Origin: UBA8079 sp965205535
Lineage (GTDB): Bacteria > Pseudomonadota > Alphaproteobacteria > UBA6615
Assembly (NCBI GenBank): GCA_965205535.1
Contig: CBDBHH010000005.1
Coordinates: 2,542,001 to 2,606,000 of the forward strand
Direction of reading: 5' to 3'
DNA: 64,000 nucleotides
The notes beneath the pieces were generated by a model. The model was not told where the DNA came from, searched no databases, and worked only from the letters and a program-made list of their open reading frames with translations. The position numbers and the translations under genes are program-made. Numbering within the stretch: the stretch's first letter is position 1; the number at the start of each line of letters is the position of its first letter. This document shows, piece after piece, positions 7,829 through 16,020 of this stretch.

Positions 7829-8812
7829 TTAGGCCGCGAGCGTTTCGCGTGCCCGGGCCAGTATGCGTTCGGGCGTGACCCTGTATTCGTTTTCCATGGG
7901 TTCGGCGTAGGGGACGGGCATGCGCGGGGCGCCGATGCGCCGGACATGGGTTTTCAGGGCATCGAAACAATGCTCGGTCACATCCGTCGCGATTTCGGCG
8001 GCAAAGCCGCCGGTCTGCACTGCTTCCTGCGCAACGAGCAGCCGGCCTGTCTTGCGAACGGAGGCGTAGACCGCCGCGGTATCCCATGGCCACAGGCTGC
8101 GCAGATCGATCACCTCGACCGACACGCCGTCGCCGGTAAGGGTCTCGGCAACCTCTTCGCAAAGCCGCGCCATCTTGGACCATGACACGAGGGTCAGATC
8201 GTCTCCCGCACGAACCGTTTTCGCGACGCCGATGGGCACCACGTCCTCGTCATCCTGAACATCGCCGGGCGTCATCCACAGATCCTTGTGTTCCATAAAA
8301 ACCACCGGGTCATCGGCGCGGATCGCCGATTTAAGCAGACCGCGCCCGTCCGCGGGCGTGCCCGGTGCGACGACCACGAGGCCGGGCGTGTGCACGTACC
8401 ATGCCTCGGTCGATTGGGAGTGCTGTGCCGCCGCTCCCTTGCGCACGCCGATGGCCTGGCGGACTACAAGCGGCACCCGCGCCTGGCCGCCGAACATATA
8501 GCGAATTTTTGCGGCCTGATTGACCAGTTCATCGACCGCGCACATGCCGAAATCCGCCATCCGCAGGTCGGCGACGGGGCGGGTGCCGGCCACGGCTGCA
8601 CCGACGGCTGCGCCCATAATGGTGTTCTCGGAGATCGGTGTGTTGACGATGCGCTTCGGCCCGAACTCGTCGATCAACCCGGTATACTGGTTGGCGCTGG
8701 TGCCGCCATGGGCGGTGGACAGGTCCTCTCCCAGGGCCCAGACCAGCGGGTCGCGACGCATCTCCTCCGCGAGGCCCTCACGGACGGCATCGGCGAATGT
8801 CATCTCGGTCAC
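7829..8812 (-). CDS. 2-oxoacid dehydrogenase E1 beta subunit (transketolase-like), pair 1
   Basis: 327 aa. Pyrimidine-binding half of a heterotetrameric ThDP E1 component (pyruvate, acetoin or branched-chain 2-oxoacid dehydrogenase type). Landmarks are WALGEDL, VNTPISENTIMGAAVGAA (the ThDP-activating Glu follows ISE), FMEHKDLW and the C-terminal transketolase domain with EVIDLRSLWPWD near 230. The start is taken as GTG at 8812: GTG-ACC-GAG-ATG gives MTEMTF, matching the second pair's MTEMTY, and the GTG overlaps the TGA of the alpha gene by 4 nt, the same coupling as in pair 2. No E2 or E3 gene is in the window. Confidence 0.88.
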   Translation of the reverse strand: MTEMTFADAVREGLAEEMRRDPLVWALGEDLSTAHGGTSANQYTGLIDEFGPKRIVNTPISENTIMGAAVGAAVAGTRPVADLRMADFGMCAVDELVNQAAKIRYMFGGQARVPLVVRQAIGVRKGAAAQHSQSTEAWYVHTPGLVVVAPGTPADGRGLLKSAIRADDPVVFMEHKDLWMTPGDVQDDEDVVPIGVAKTVRAGDDLTLVSWSKMARLCEEVAETLTGDGVSVEVIDLRSLWPWDTAAVYASVRKTGRLLVAQEAVQTGGFAAEIATDVTEHCFDALKTHVRRIGAPRMPVPYAEPMENEYRVTPERILARARETLAA

Positions 8813-9843
8813 GATGCGCCCCCGGATTGTAATTCGCCCTGCGGCCATGGTTCGGGCGGCCCGAAATCCTGGACGTCATCATAAGCGCCCCCGGCATTGG
8901 GAAAAGGGGCTTCCTTGGCTGCCGCGACCGCGGCGTCGATCTGTTGATAAGCCGCCTCGCGCGCCGCATCGACGTCCTCTTCTGTCACCCCGTTGGCAAT
9001 CAGCCAATCGCCGCACCGGCCGATGGGTTCGTCCTTCCAGCGTTCTTCTGTCTCTCCCGCTGCGCGATACAGCATCTTGTCGCGCGAGATGTGGCCCTTC
9101 ACACGATAAGTCCGGGCGTGAAGGAAGTGCGGGCCGCTGCCGCTACGGATCCGTGCGATCAGGTCTGCCGCGAGCATGTCCACTGCCGATACGTCGTTGC
9201 CGTCCACATCGAAGGCCGGCATGCCGAACGCCTTGGCACGCGCGACCGGGCCATCGCCCGCTGTGACGCTTCGGGTCACGGTCGAGGAGGCATAGTTGTT
9301 GTTTTCACACACGAACATGATCGGCAATTCGTAGACCATTGCCCAGTTGAGCGCTTCATAGAAGGGGCCCCGATTGGTCGTGCCGTCACCGACGAACACG
9401 GTGACGATCGCATCCTCGCCCTTCAGGCTGATGGCCTGCGCGGCTCCGACCCCCATGGTCAGGCCATCGGCCAGTACACCGTTGGCACCGAGCATCCCGA
9501 CCGAGAAATCGGCTATGTGCATGGAACCGCCCTTGGCCCCGCTGGTGCCGCCAACCCGGCCCAATAATTCCTTCATCATCGCCTCGGGGTCGGCACCCTT
9601 GGCGATCGTATGACCGTGGCCGCGGTGATTCGAGAGAATGTAGTCGCTGTCGCGCAGGTTGGCGCAGACCCCGGTGCCGATGGCTTCCTCACCGATATAC
9701 TGGTGAATCGAACCGTTGACGAAACCGGCATCGAACGCATCTTCGGCGCGTTCCTCGAATGTCCGTATCAAACACATGGTCTTGTACAACTCGAACACGC
9801 GATCGGGCGTGTTGGCGCGGCAGGGCTCGGTGATGGTGCTCAT
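8809..9843 (-). CDS. 2-oxoacid dehydrogenase E1 alpha subunit, pair 1
   Basis: 344 aa ThDP-binding subunit. The ThDP/Mg motif starts GDGTTNRGPF near residue 169 and ends CENNNYA about 28 residues later. The phosphorylation-loop-like segment YRVKGHISRDK replaces the usual YR-GHS-SDP. An early HRGHGHTIAKG segment and GGSMHIAD are typical of the acetoin/pyruvate E1 alpha family. It resembles the plus-strand E1 alpha at 13037 at roughly half of positions, so the two loci are old duplicates rather than a recent copy. Located 24 bp downstream of the ThDP enzyme at 9868-11631. Confidence 0.89.
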   Translation of the reverse strand: MSTITEPCRANTPDRVFELYKTMCLIRTFEERAEDAFDAGFVNGSIHQYIGEEAIGTGVCANLRDSDYILSNHRGHGHTIAKGADPEAMMKELLGRVGGTSGAKGGSMHIADFSVGMLGANGVLADGLTMGVGAAQAISLKGEDAIVTVFVGDGTTNRGPFYEALNWAMVYELPIMFVCENNNYASSTVTRSVTAGDGPVARAKAFGMPAFDVDGNDVSAVDMLAADLIARIRSGSGPHFLHARTYRVKGHISRDKMLYRAAGETEERWKDEPIGRCGDWLIANGVTEEDVDAAREAAYQQIDAAVAAAKEAPFPNAGGAYDDVQDFGPPEPWPQGELQSGGAS

Positions 9844-9867
9844 GACTAATGATCGGTCACGGTCGCC

Positions 9868-11631
9868 TCAGGCGATGCGATCGCCCTTCTTGATGGGGGC
9901 GGTTCGGTTGTCGACACCGGGCAGCATCTTGCCGGCGTCGCGGGTCACGACGATGTCGATGACGTTCGGCTTGTCGCGATTATCCAGCGCTGTGCGAAAC
10001 GCGTCGGCGAGCTGATCGGGATGTTCCACGCGGATGCCACGGCAGCCCAGATTTTCCGCGATTGCCGCGTAGTTGAGGTCGGACAGGTCGGCGGATTGAT
10101 ACTGGCCGCCAAACATCGCGTGCTGGAGCGCCTTGATATAGCCCGATGCTGCGTTGTTGACGACGAGGACGGTCACCGGCACGCCGAGGCGAGCGGCCGT
10201 CTCAAGATCACCGAGGGTCATGTTCAGCCCGCCGTCACCGGTGAGTGTGAAGACCGGGCGATCCGGGGCGGCCAGTTGTGCGCCAATGCCACCGGACACA
10301 CCGTAGCCGATGGAGGCCATGCCCCGATCGACGATAAAGCCGCGCCCGGCGCGCTTCGTGTCATAGAGAAGCCCGGTCCAGTGCGCCGCGAAGCCGCCAT
10401 CGGCGACCAGGATCGCGTCCTCGGGCAGGACGTTGTTCAGCTCGTGGACCATGCGGGCCATGTTAACCGGCACCTCGTCGGAGGTGAGCCGCGCCTCGAC
10501 GTCGGCGCGCCATTTTGTCTTCCCGGCGTCGATCTCGTTGAGATACCCGGTGCGCGCGGCGCGTCGTGCCTCGGCGCCGTCGGCAAGCGCGTCGCGCAGG
10601 TCGGCGAGACCCTCACGGGCATCGCCGCACAAGGCCACGTCGGTCTGTGCCCAGCGTCCGATTTCCTCGGGCAGGATATCCAGATGGATGATTGGAATGC
10701 CTGGGCGCGGGATCGTGTAGCGCTTGGTGGCGATTTCACCCAGCTTGCAACCGACCACAAGGATCGCGTCGGCGTTCTCCAGCAGGGCGTTTGCGGTGCG
10801 GTCGTAGCGCCCGAATAAACCGAGCGACAGGTCGTGGGTACATGCGATCGCACCCTTGCCCGATAGCGTGTGGCCCACCGGAATGGCCTGTTCCTCGGCG
10901 AGCGCGGTCAGTTCGTCCTGCGCCCCGGAGATGTGGACACCACCGCCGGCCAGGATCACCGGGCGTTTTGCATCGGCGAGCAGGGCGGCGGCGCGCTGGA
11001 TATCTTCGCGTGCCGGGCGGGTACGCCGCGACGGTACGTGGGTCGTTGCCGGGTCGGCATAGAGTTCGTTTGCCGCGAATTCGAATACGCCGTGGCTGAT
11101 GTCCTCGGGCACGTCGATCAGGACCGGGCCCGGGCGGCCGGATGTGGCGACGGCGTAGGCACGGCGCACATGTTCGGGAATGCGCTCGCCCACTTCAACG
11201 CGGATCACTTCCTTGACCGCGGGTCGCAGCATTTCGACCTGCCGGGTTTCCTGGGTCATGTTCTTCCAGGCGTGGGTCCGGTTCGCGTCACCTGCGATGG
11301 CAACGATGGGGATGCCTGCGTTGAGGGATTCGGTCAGGGATGTGAGCAGATTGGTGGCGCCTGGTCCCAGCGTTGCATCGCAAACACCGGGTCGGCCGGT
11401 CACACGTGACCATGCGTCCGCCATGAAGGCGCCGCTACGTTCGTCGTTGATCAGGGTATGGGCAAGGCCCAGTTCGCGGATGGCGGCATAGAAAGGCAGC
11501 AGTTGAAACCCGGCCATGCCGAACATCGGCCCGACCTCGTGCAGCTGCAGCATTTTCGCGAGCGCTTCGCCGCCGGACATTTCGACTGTGAGGTTGTCGC
11601 CGGTGACCGGTGCAGCTGCCGTATCGTTCAT
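9868..11631 (-). CDS. ThDP-dependent enzyme of the acetolactate synthase/benzoylformate decarboxylase family
   Basis: 587 aa with the three-domain ThDP layout: PYR domain about 15-185 with catalytic Glu in NDERSGAF (E64), a central Rossmann-like domain about 205-345, and the PP domain about 390-565 with GDGG at 465 to NN at 492-493. Members carboligate or decarboxylate 2-oxo acids (acetolactate synthase, sulfoacetaldehyde acetyltransferase, oxalyl-CoA decarboxylase, benzoylformate decarboxylase). A small regulatory ALS subunit is not nearby, so a catabolic role is more likely than branched-chain biosynthesis. First gene of the minus-strand operon ThDP enzyme, E1 alpha, E1 beta, FAH. A 222 bp divergent region separates it from the LLM oxidoreductase. 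Confidence 0.85.
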   Translation of the reverse strand: MNDTAAAPVTGDNLTVEMSGGEALAKMLQLHEVGPMFGMAGFQLLPFYAAIRELGLAHTLINDERSGAFMADAWSRVTGRPGVCDATLGPGATNLLTSLTESLNAGIPIVAIAGDANRTHAWKNMTQETRQVEMLRPAVKEVIRVEVGERIPEHVRRAYAVATSGRPGPVLIDVPEDISHGVFEFAANELYADPATTHVPSRRTRPAREDIQRAAALLADAKRPVILAGGGVHISGAQDELTALAEEQAIPVGHTLSGKGAIACTHDLSLGLFGRYDRTANALLENADAILVVGCKLGEIATKRYTIPRPGIPIIHLDILPEEIGRWAQTDVALCGDAREGLADLRDALADGAEARRAARTGYLNEIDAGKTKWRADVEARLTSDEVPVNMARMVHELNNVLPEDAILVADGGFAAHWTGLLYDTKRAGRGFIVDRGMASIGYGVSGGIGAQLAAPDRPVFTLTGDGGLNMTLGDLETAARLGVPVTVLVVNNAASGYIKALQHAMFGGQYQSADLSDLNYAAIAENLGCRGIRVEHPDQLADAFRTALDNRDKPNVIDIVVTRDAGKMLPGVDNRTAPIKKGDRIA

Positions 11632-11853
11632 GTTTCCCCCGCGGTGTCGGTTTTTTTAATGGCGCTTGTGCCGGAACCACGATGCGGCCCCGTTTGCGCA
11701 CTTGATGCCAATGTTCTTCATGCCGGGCAGACAGTCAACGCCAAGCGGTGCGCTCATAAAGTGAGACAGAGTTGACCTCACGCGAATACCGCCGGGCGGG
11801 AAGACCTAAGCTTTGCGTCATTGCAAAAATCCAAATGGCACGAGGCAGTAGAA

Positions 11854-12942
11854 ATGGATCTCGGATTTTTCACGATGCCGCTTCATCCGGCGGACCGCCC
11901 GTTGACGGAAACCCTGAATGAAGACCGTGAGGCCTTCATTCTGGCGGACGAACTGGGTTTCTCGGAAGCCTATATGGGCGAGCATCTGACCGACAGTTTT
12001 GAGCCGGTTCCCAACTCGATGATGTTCCTGTGCTGGGTGGCGCGCGAGATCAAGAACATGACCCTGGCGACCGGAACGGTGAATCTGGGGCACCATCATC
12101 CTGCGGCCGTGGCTGCCGAGGCGGCGATGCTCGATCACATGCTCGAGGGGCGCTTCATGCTGGGGGTGAGTCCCGGGAACCTGCCGTCGGATTCCGAGGT
12201 GTTCGGGACTCTCGATATCGACCGGAACGAGAAATTTATCGAATGCCTGAACCAGATCATCGAAATCTGGACGAGCGATCCGCCCTACGACATCAAAGGG
12301 AAATACAATTCGATCTCGACGGTGGAGCACTACAATGAGCCGCTCGGTCAGGGCGTCATCCTGAAGCCCTACCAAAAGCCGACTCCGCCGATCTTCGGCA
12401 CGGTGGTCGCGCCTTTCTCCAAGGGCATCATCGGGCTTGGCGAGCGCGACTGGCTACCTGTTTCGGCCAACTTCCTGCAACCGAAATGGGTCGCGACCCA
12501 TTGGCCGAATTATGCCGAGGGCTGCGCGAATGCGGGTCGCGAAGCAGACACGTCCAAGTGGCGTGTCGCGCGCTCGATCTTCGTTGCCGACGACGACAAG
12601 GTGGCCGAGGAATACGGCAAGGGGCCGCAATCGCCTTACCGTTTCTATTTCCATCAACTGGGCAGCAAGCTCAGAAATGGTGGCAAGCTTGGTCTCTTCA
12701 AGACGGACAGGGACCAGCCGGACGAGGAGATCACGGACGATTACATGGTCGATTCCCTAGTCATCGCGGGGACTGTCGACAAGGTCGTGGACGAGATACT
12801 GGCTTTCCACGAGGAAGTCGGAGATTTCGGAACGCTGGTCTACGCCGGTCATGACTGGGTGGATGCGAAACTCGGCAAACGTTCCATGGATCTCATGGCC
12901 ACCGAGGTGATGCCGCGGGTCAATAAGGCCATCGGCGCCTGA
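11854..12942 (+). CDS. LLM-class flavin-dependent oxidoreductase (bacterial luciferase-like)
   Basis: 362 aa TIM-barrel of the luciferase-like monooxygenase family. It starts MDLGFFTMPLHP and contains AYMGEHLTD, ATGTVNLGHHHPAAVAAEAA-type segments (shown in part), and LEGRFMLGVSPG near residue 105, the flavin-site region. These enzymes use reduced FMN (or F420 in actinobacteria) to oxygenate aldehydes, sulfonates or hydrocarbon derivatives. The ATG at 11854 is chosen over an upstream in-frame TTG at 11821 because GAGG lies 8 nt before it and homology starts there. First gene of a plus-strand set with E1 alpha/beta pair 2, 94 bp ahead of it. A flavin reductase partner is not adjacent. Confidence 0.86.
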   Translation: MDLGFFTMPLHPADRPLTETLNEDREAFILADELGFSEAYMGEHLTDSFEPVPNSMMFLCWVAREIKNMTLATGTVNLGHHHPAAVAAEAAMLDHMLEGRFMLGVSPGNLPSDSEVFGTLDIDRNEKFIECLNQIIEIWTSDPPYDIKGKYNSISTVEHYNEPLGQGVILKPYQKPTPPIFGTVVAPFSKGIIGLGERDWLPVSANFLQPKWVATHWPNYAEGCANAGREADTSKWRVARSIFVADDDKVAEEYGKGPQSPYRFYFHQLGSKLRNGGKLGLFKTDRDQPDEEITDDYMVDSLVIAGTVDKVVDEILAFHEEVGDFGTLVYAGHDWVDAKLGKRSMDLMATEVMPRVNKAIGA

Positions 12943-13036
12943 GCGCGGGGATGCTTTACCGCACATATGCGGACGGGTGATACTTCCTCAAACGGGCCGT
13001 GTGCAAAACACGTCTGTAACGGAGTGAGGGGAAGCC

Positions 13037-14038
13037 ATGTCCAGCAACCTGGCCAACGAGCCGGCGCGTGTCGTTGAGATGTTCCGGAAGATGTTGCTGA
13101 TCCGCGCCTTCGAGGAGGCCGCGGGTGAAGCATTTCACGCCGGTCATGTGCGCGGCTCGGTGCACCAGTATATCGGCGAGGAATCGATCGCTGTCGGTGT
13201 CTGCGCGAACCTGCGAGATGATGATTATCTGACGAGCAACCATCGCGGGCATGGCCATTCGATCGCCAAGGGGGCGGATCCACGCGCCATGATGCTCGAG
13301 CTTTTCGGGCGCGTGGGCGGTACGAGCGACGGCAAGGGCGGCTCGATGCATATCGCCGATTTCTCGGTCGGCATGCTTGGTGCGAACGGCGTGATCGCAG
13401 ATGGCTGCACGATCTCGGTCGGTGCTGCCCAATCGATCCGGCTTCAGAAGCAGGACCGCGTCGTGGTGAACTTCATCGGTGATGGCGGCATTAACCGGGG
13501 TCCGTTCATGGAGGCCCTCAACTGGGCCAAAGTCTATGAGTTGCCGGTGTTGTTCATGTGTGAGAACAACCAGATCGCGGCGACCACGACCACGCGGCTC
13601 GTCACCGCGGGTGAGGGGATCGCCAAGCGGGCGGAGAGCTTCGGCATTCCTGCAAAGACGATTGACGGGAACGATCTGTTCGAGGTCGACGGGGAGGTCG
13701 CACGGTCGGTCGCGGAAATTCGGAACGGCGGCGGGCCGCAGCTTATCCAGGCGATGACGTACCGCCTGCGCGGACATTTTGCCCATGATCCGGCCGGGTA
13801 CCGCGATCCTGCCGAGGTCGAAGCAGCACTGGAACGTGAACCGGTCGCGCGAACCGAGGCGTGGTTGCTCGACAACGGCGTCGGCGCGGATGAAATCGCA
13901 ACGATGAAGGCCGAAGTCGATAGCGAAATCGCCGGTTTTGTGGACGAAGCGATGAACGCGCCCTGGCCGGATGGAAGCCTGGCCTTCACCGATGTCCAGG
14001 ACATGGGTGCACCCAGCTATCCGGGAGCGGGCCAATGA
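13037..14038 (+). CDS. 2-oxoacid dehydrogenase E1 alpha subunit, pair 2
   Basis: 333 aa. ThDP-binding E1 alpha with GDGGINRGPF near residue 154 and CENNQIAA closing the cofactor motif, HRGHGHSIAKG near 75, and the loop YRLRGHFAHDPAGYRDP near 240, closer to the classical E1 alpha loop than pair 1. GAGGGGAA lies 5-12 nt before the ATG. The stop codon overlaps the beta-subunit start by 4 nt (ATGA), implying translational coupling and equal stoichiometry. No lipoyl E2 or E3 gene is visible, so this pair must share an E2/E3 encoded elsewhere or act as an unusual E1-only oxidoreductase. Confidence 0.89.
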   Translation: MSSNLANEPARVVEMFRKMLLIRAFEEAAGEAFHAGHVRGSVHQYIGEESIAVGVCANLRDDDYLTSNHRGHGHSIAKGADPRAMMLELFGRVGGTSDGKGGSMHIADFSVGMLGANGVIADGCTISVGAAQSIRLQKQDRVVVNFIGDGGINRGPFMEALNWAKVYELPVLFMCENNQIAATTTTRLVTAGEGIAKRAESFGIPAKTIDGNDLFEVDGEVARSVAEIRNGGGPQLIQAMTYRLRGHFAHDPAGYRDPAEVEAALEREPVARTEAWLLDNGVGADEIATMKAEVDSEIAGFVDEAMNAPWPDGSLAFTDVQDMGAPSYPGAGQ

Positions 14039-15000
14039 CCGAGATGACCTATGCGCAGGCCGCGCGTCTTGGCCTGCAGGAAGAAATGGCCCGGGACCCA
14101 AAGGTCTGGGCGCTCGGCGAAGATCTTGGCTACGAAGGCGGAATGGCCGGCCAGTATAGCGACCTGCAGGCCGAATTCGGACCGGACCGGATCGTGGACA
14201 CGCCGATATCGGAATCGACGATCATGGGCGCGGCGGTCGGTGCAGCGCTGGCGGGGACGCGGCCGATCGCGGAACTACGTTTCTCCGACTTCGCCATGTG
14301 CGCGGTGTCCGAACTCGTCAACCAGGCCGCCAAGGCGCGCTACATGTTCGGCGGTCAGGCGCGGGTGCCCATGGTGGCGCGCATGCCGATCGGGATACGT
14401 GGCGGGATCGCGGCCCAGCACTCCCAATCACCTGAGGCCTGGTACGCCCATACACCCGGGTTGGTGGTGGTCACCCCTTCGACACCGGCCAACAATCGCG
14501 GGCTCCTGAAAGCATCGATCCGGAGCGATGATCCTGTGGTCTATATGGAACATAAGGGCCTCTGGGGCGTACTCGGCGAGGTCGACGAAGACGATCAGGA
14601 TCCGGTCTCTCTCGGGGTCGCCGCCACCGTTCGTTCGGGAAGCGACATCACAATCGTGAGCTGGGCGGCCCAGGTCGGCGTCGCTGCCGAGGCCGCCGAC
14701 GCGCTGGCAGCGGACGGAATCTCGGCAGAGGTCATCGATTTGCGCACGCTCTATCCATGGGACAGGGACGCGGTGATGAATTCGGTGGCCCGGACCGGCA
14801 AGTTGCTCGTCGTGCATGAGGCTGTGCGGGTTGGCGGGTTCGGTGGTGAAGTCGCTGCGGAGGTGGCGGAGACACTGGGTGTGCCGGTTGCGCGTCTCGG
14901 GGGTGAGCGAATTCCGATCCCGTTCTCGATCCCGCTGGAAGAAGCCTACAAGATCAAGGCAGACCGGATCGCAGACCGCGTCAAAGCGATGCTCGTCTAG
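14035..15000 (+). CDS. 2-oxoacid dehydrogenase E1 beta subunit, pair 2
   Basis: 321 aa partner of the preceding alpha subunit. Motifs are WALGEDLGYEGG, VDTPISESTIMGAAVGAA near 55-72, YMEHKGLWG near 175 and EVIDLRTLYPWD near 230, followed by the C-terminal transketolase domain with VHEAVRVGGFGGE. It is clearly homologous along its length to the beta subunit at 7829-8812, which carries an extra short insert near its C terminus. Its stop codon lies in the tetramer CTAG (14997-15000) that also holds the stop codon of the opposite-strand gene. Confidence 0.89.
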   Translation: MTEMTYAQAARLGLQEEMARDPKVWALGEDLGYEGGMAGQYSDLQAEFGPDRIVDTPISESTIMGAAVGAALAGTRPIAELRFSDFAMCAVSELVNQAAKARYMFGGQARVPMVARMPIGIRGGIAAQHSQSPEAWYAHTPGLVVVTPSTPANNRGLLKASIRSDDPVVYMEHKGLWGVLGEVDEDDQDPVSLGVAATVRSGSDITIVSWAAQVGVAAEAADALAADGISAEVIDLRTLYPWDRDAVMNSVARTGKLLVVHEAVRVGGFGGEVAAEVAETLGVPVARLGGERIPIPFSIPLEEAYKIKADRIADRVKAMLV

Positions 15001-15797
15001 GACTTCGCCGCGGTCACGGTCTCGACAAACTCTCGACAGGATATTCCCGGCGTTGCACCCGAACGCTGCGCCGTCTCATTCACGTGCGAGATGATGCCGT
15101 CCTCGTAGGTGGATCTGGCATCCCCGATCCGCGCGCTCTGGGCCGTCACGGTCGCACCGGCAATACCTCTTTCGTCGAGATCGGGCAGGCGGCTCGGGAA
15201 ATCCGATCCCGCGTCATTGAACACGGCCGCCAGAATATCGGGCCGATCGCCCCAGCTCGGCGCTTCCTTCAGCAGCGATCCATGGGATGCGGTGATGACG
15301 ATGTCCCCGGCGTCGTTCGCGCCGACGAGTGATACCGAATCACAGCCGATAATTCGCGGTGCGCCTGGTGTATCGCGGATATAAAAGCGCGCTTCGTCGA
15401 GGGGCGGCGGGGCGCTTGTGGAACCCGGGGCGGTGCACATGGCACGGGCACATTCCATGCTCGTCTGGCCCGGCAGGCAGCCCGCCGCCCGCGCGGTCGC
15501 GTTGACATGGCTGATGCGACCGGTTGCTGCCATCGCGGCGCCGTCACCGATCTTTGCGCTGCTGTGGTCGACCGTCGCCGCGGCGACCGTGAATTCGTCC
15601 AGATAGAGAAGGGAACTGATCCCCGCGGCGTCCCGACCGATTGCGGCATCGTGCAGGATGATGCCCCGGAGGCCGGCGCGCGCTCCAAGATAGCCGGCGT
15701 AAATCGCGCCATGAGAGGCAGCGATGGCGACCTTGCCGGACGGATCGGGCCCGAACTTGGTCGCGGAGTCCGTAATAATGATGTCGGAATCGCGCAT
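14997..15797 (-). CDS. Uncharacterised protein built from two copies of one domain
   Basis: 266 aa, no family recognised with confidence. The protein is an internal tandem duplication: residues about 5-115 align with about 148-262 at a constant offset near 141. Matching landmarks are ASHG (27-30 and 170-173), HDAA/NDAG (49-52 and 194-197), SAKIGD/SARIGD (80-85 and 221-226) and ISHVN (95-99 and 236-240), each followed by an Ala-rich helix and Pro-Gly. A Cys-containing linker (about 115-147) joins the halves. No signal peptide or membrane segment is visible. It ends against the E1 beta gene, sharing CTAG. Conserved His, Asp, Ser and Asn suggest an enzyme, but no reaction can be assigned. Confidence 0.7.
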   Translation of the reverse strand: MRDSDIIITDSATKFGPDPSGKVAIAASHGAIYAGYLGARAGLRGIILHDAAIGRDAAGISSLLYLDEFTVAAATVDHSSAKIGDGAAMAATGRISHVNATARAAGCLPGQTSMECARAMCTAPGSTSAPPPLDEARFYIRDTPGAPRIIGCDSVSLVGANDAGDIVITASHGSLLKEAPSWGDRPDILAAVFNDAGSDFPSRLPDLDERGIAGATVTAQSARIGDARSTYEDGIISHVNETAQRSGATPGISCREFVETVTAAKS

Positions 15798-16020
15798 CTT
15801 TGGTTCCTTGCACCGCGCTGCTGGTCGGTAACATCGTGTTAACGATGGTTAGCAAATTGTTAACGTTTCGCGTGAGAAACTATTTCAAGGGACTGGAAAA
15901 TCCATATTTGACTTGCGTTTACGCCAGTTTCGAAAAGAATTCAGAATTCGTGTTTAGGTGGCAGAAATCAGTTGTATAAACACGTTAGTGCACATCCCTA
16001 AAACATTGTAAAATATACGT
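15798..16020. promoter_or_regulatory. AT-rich divergent intergenic region with repeated GTTAACG
   Basis: This 223 bp region separates the duplicated-domain gene (minus) from the sensor kinase (plus) and is clearly richer in A+T than the surrounding genes. GTTAACG occurs at 15838-15844 and again at 15859-15865, start to start 21 bp, about two helical turns. The kinase ATG at 16021 has no obvious purine-rich ribosome site. Divergent promoters and a regulator site are inferred, not shown. Confidence 0.4.

Noticed and set aside
7829..9843. Naming pair 1 as acetoin dehydrogenase AcoAB
   Set aside because: No AcoC (E2), AcoL (E3) or acetoin regulator is near, and residues alone do not settle the substrate.
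12956..14101. 381-codon antisense open frame over the E1 alpha gene
   Set aside because: Runs opposite to a well-supported E1 alpha subunit, His/Arg-rich composition typical of shadow frames, no start context.
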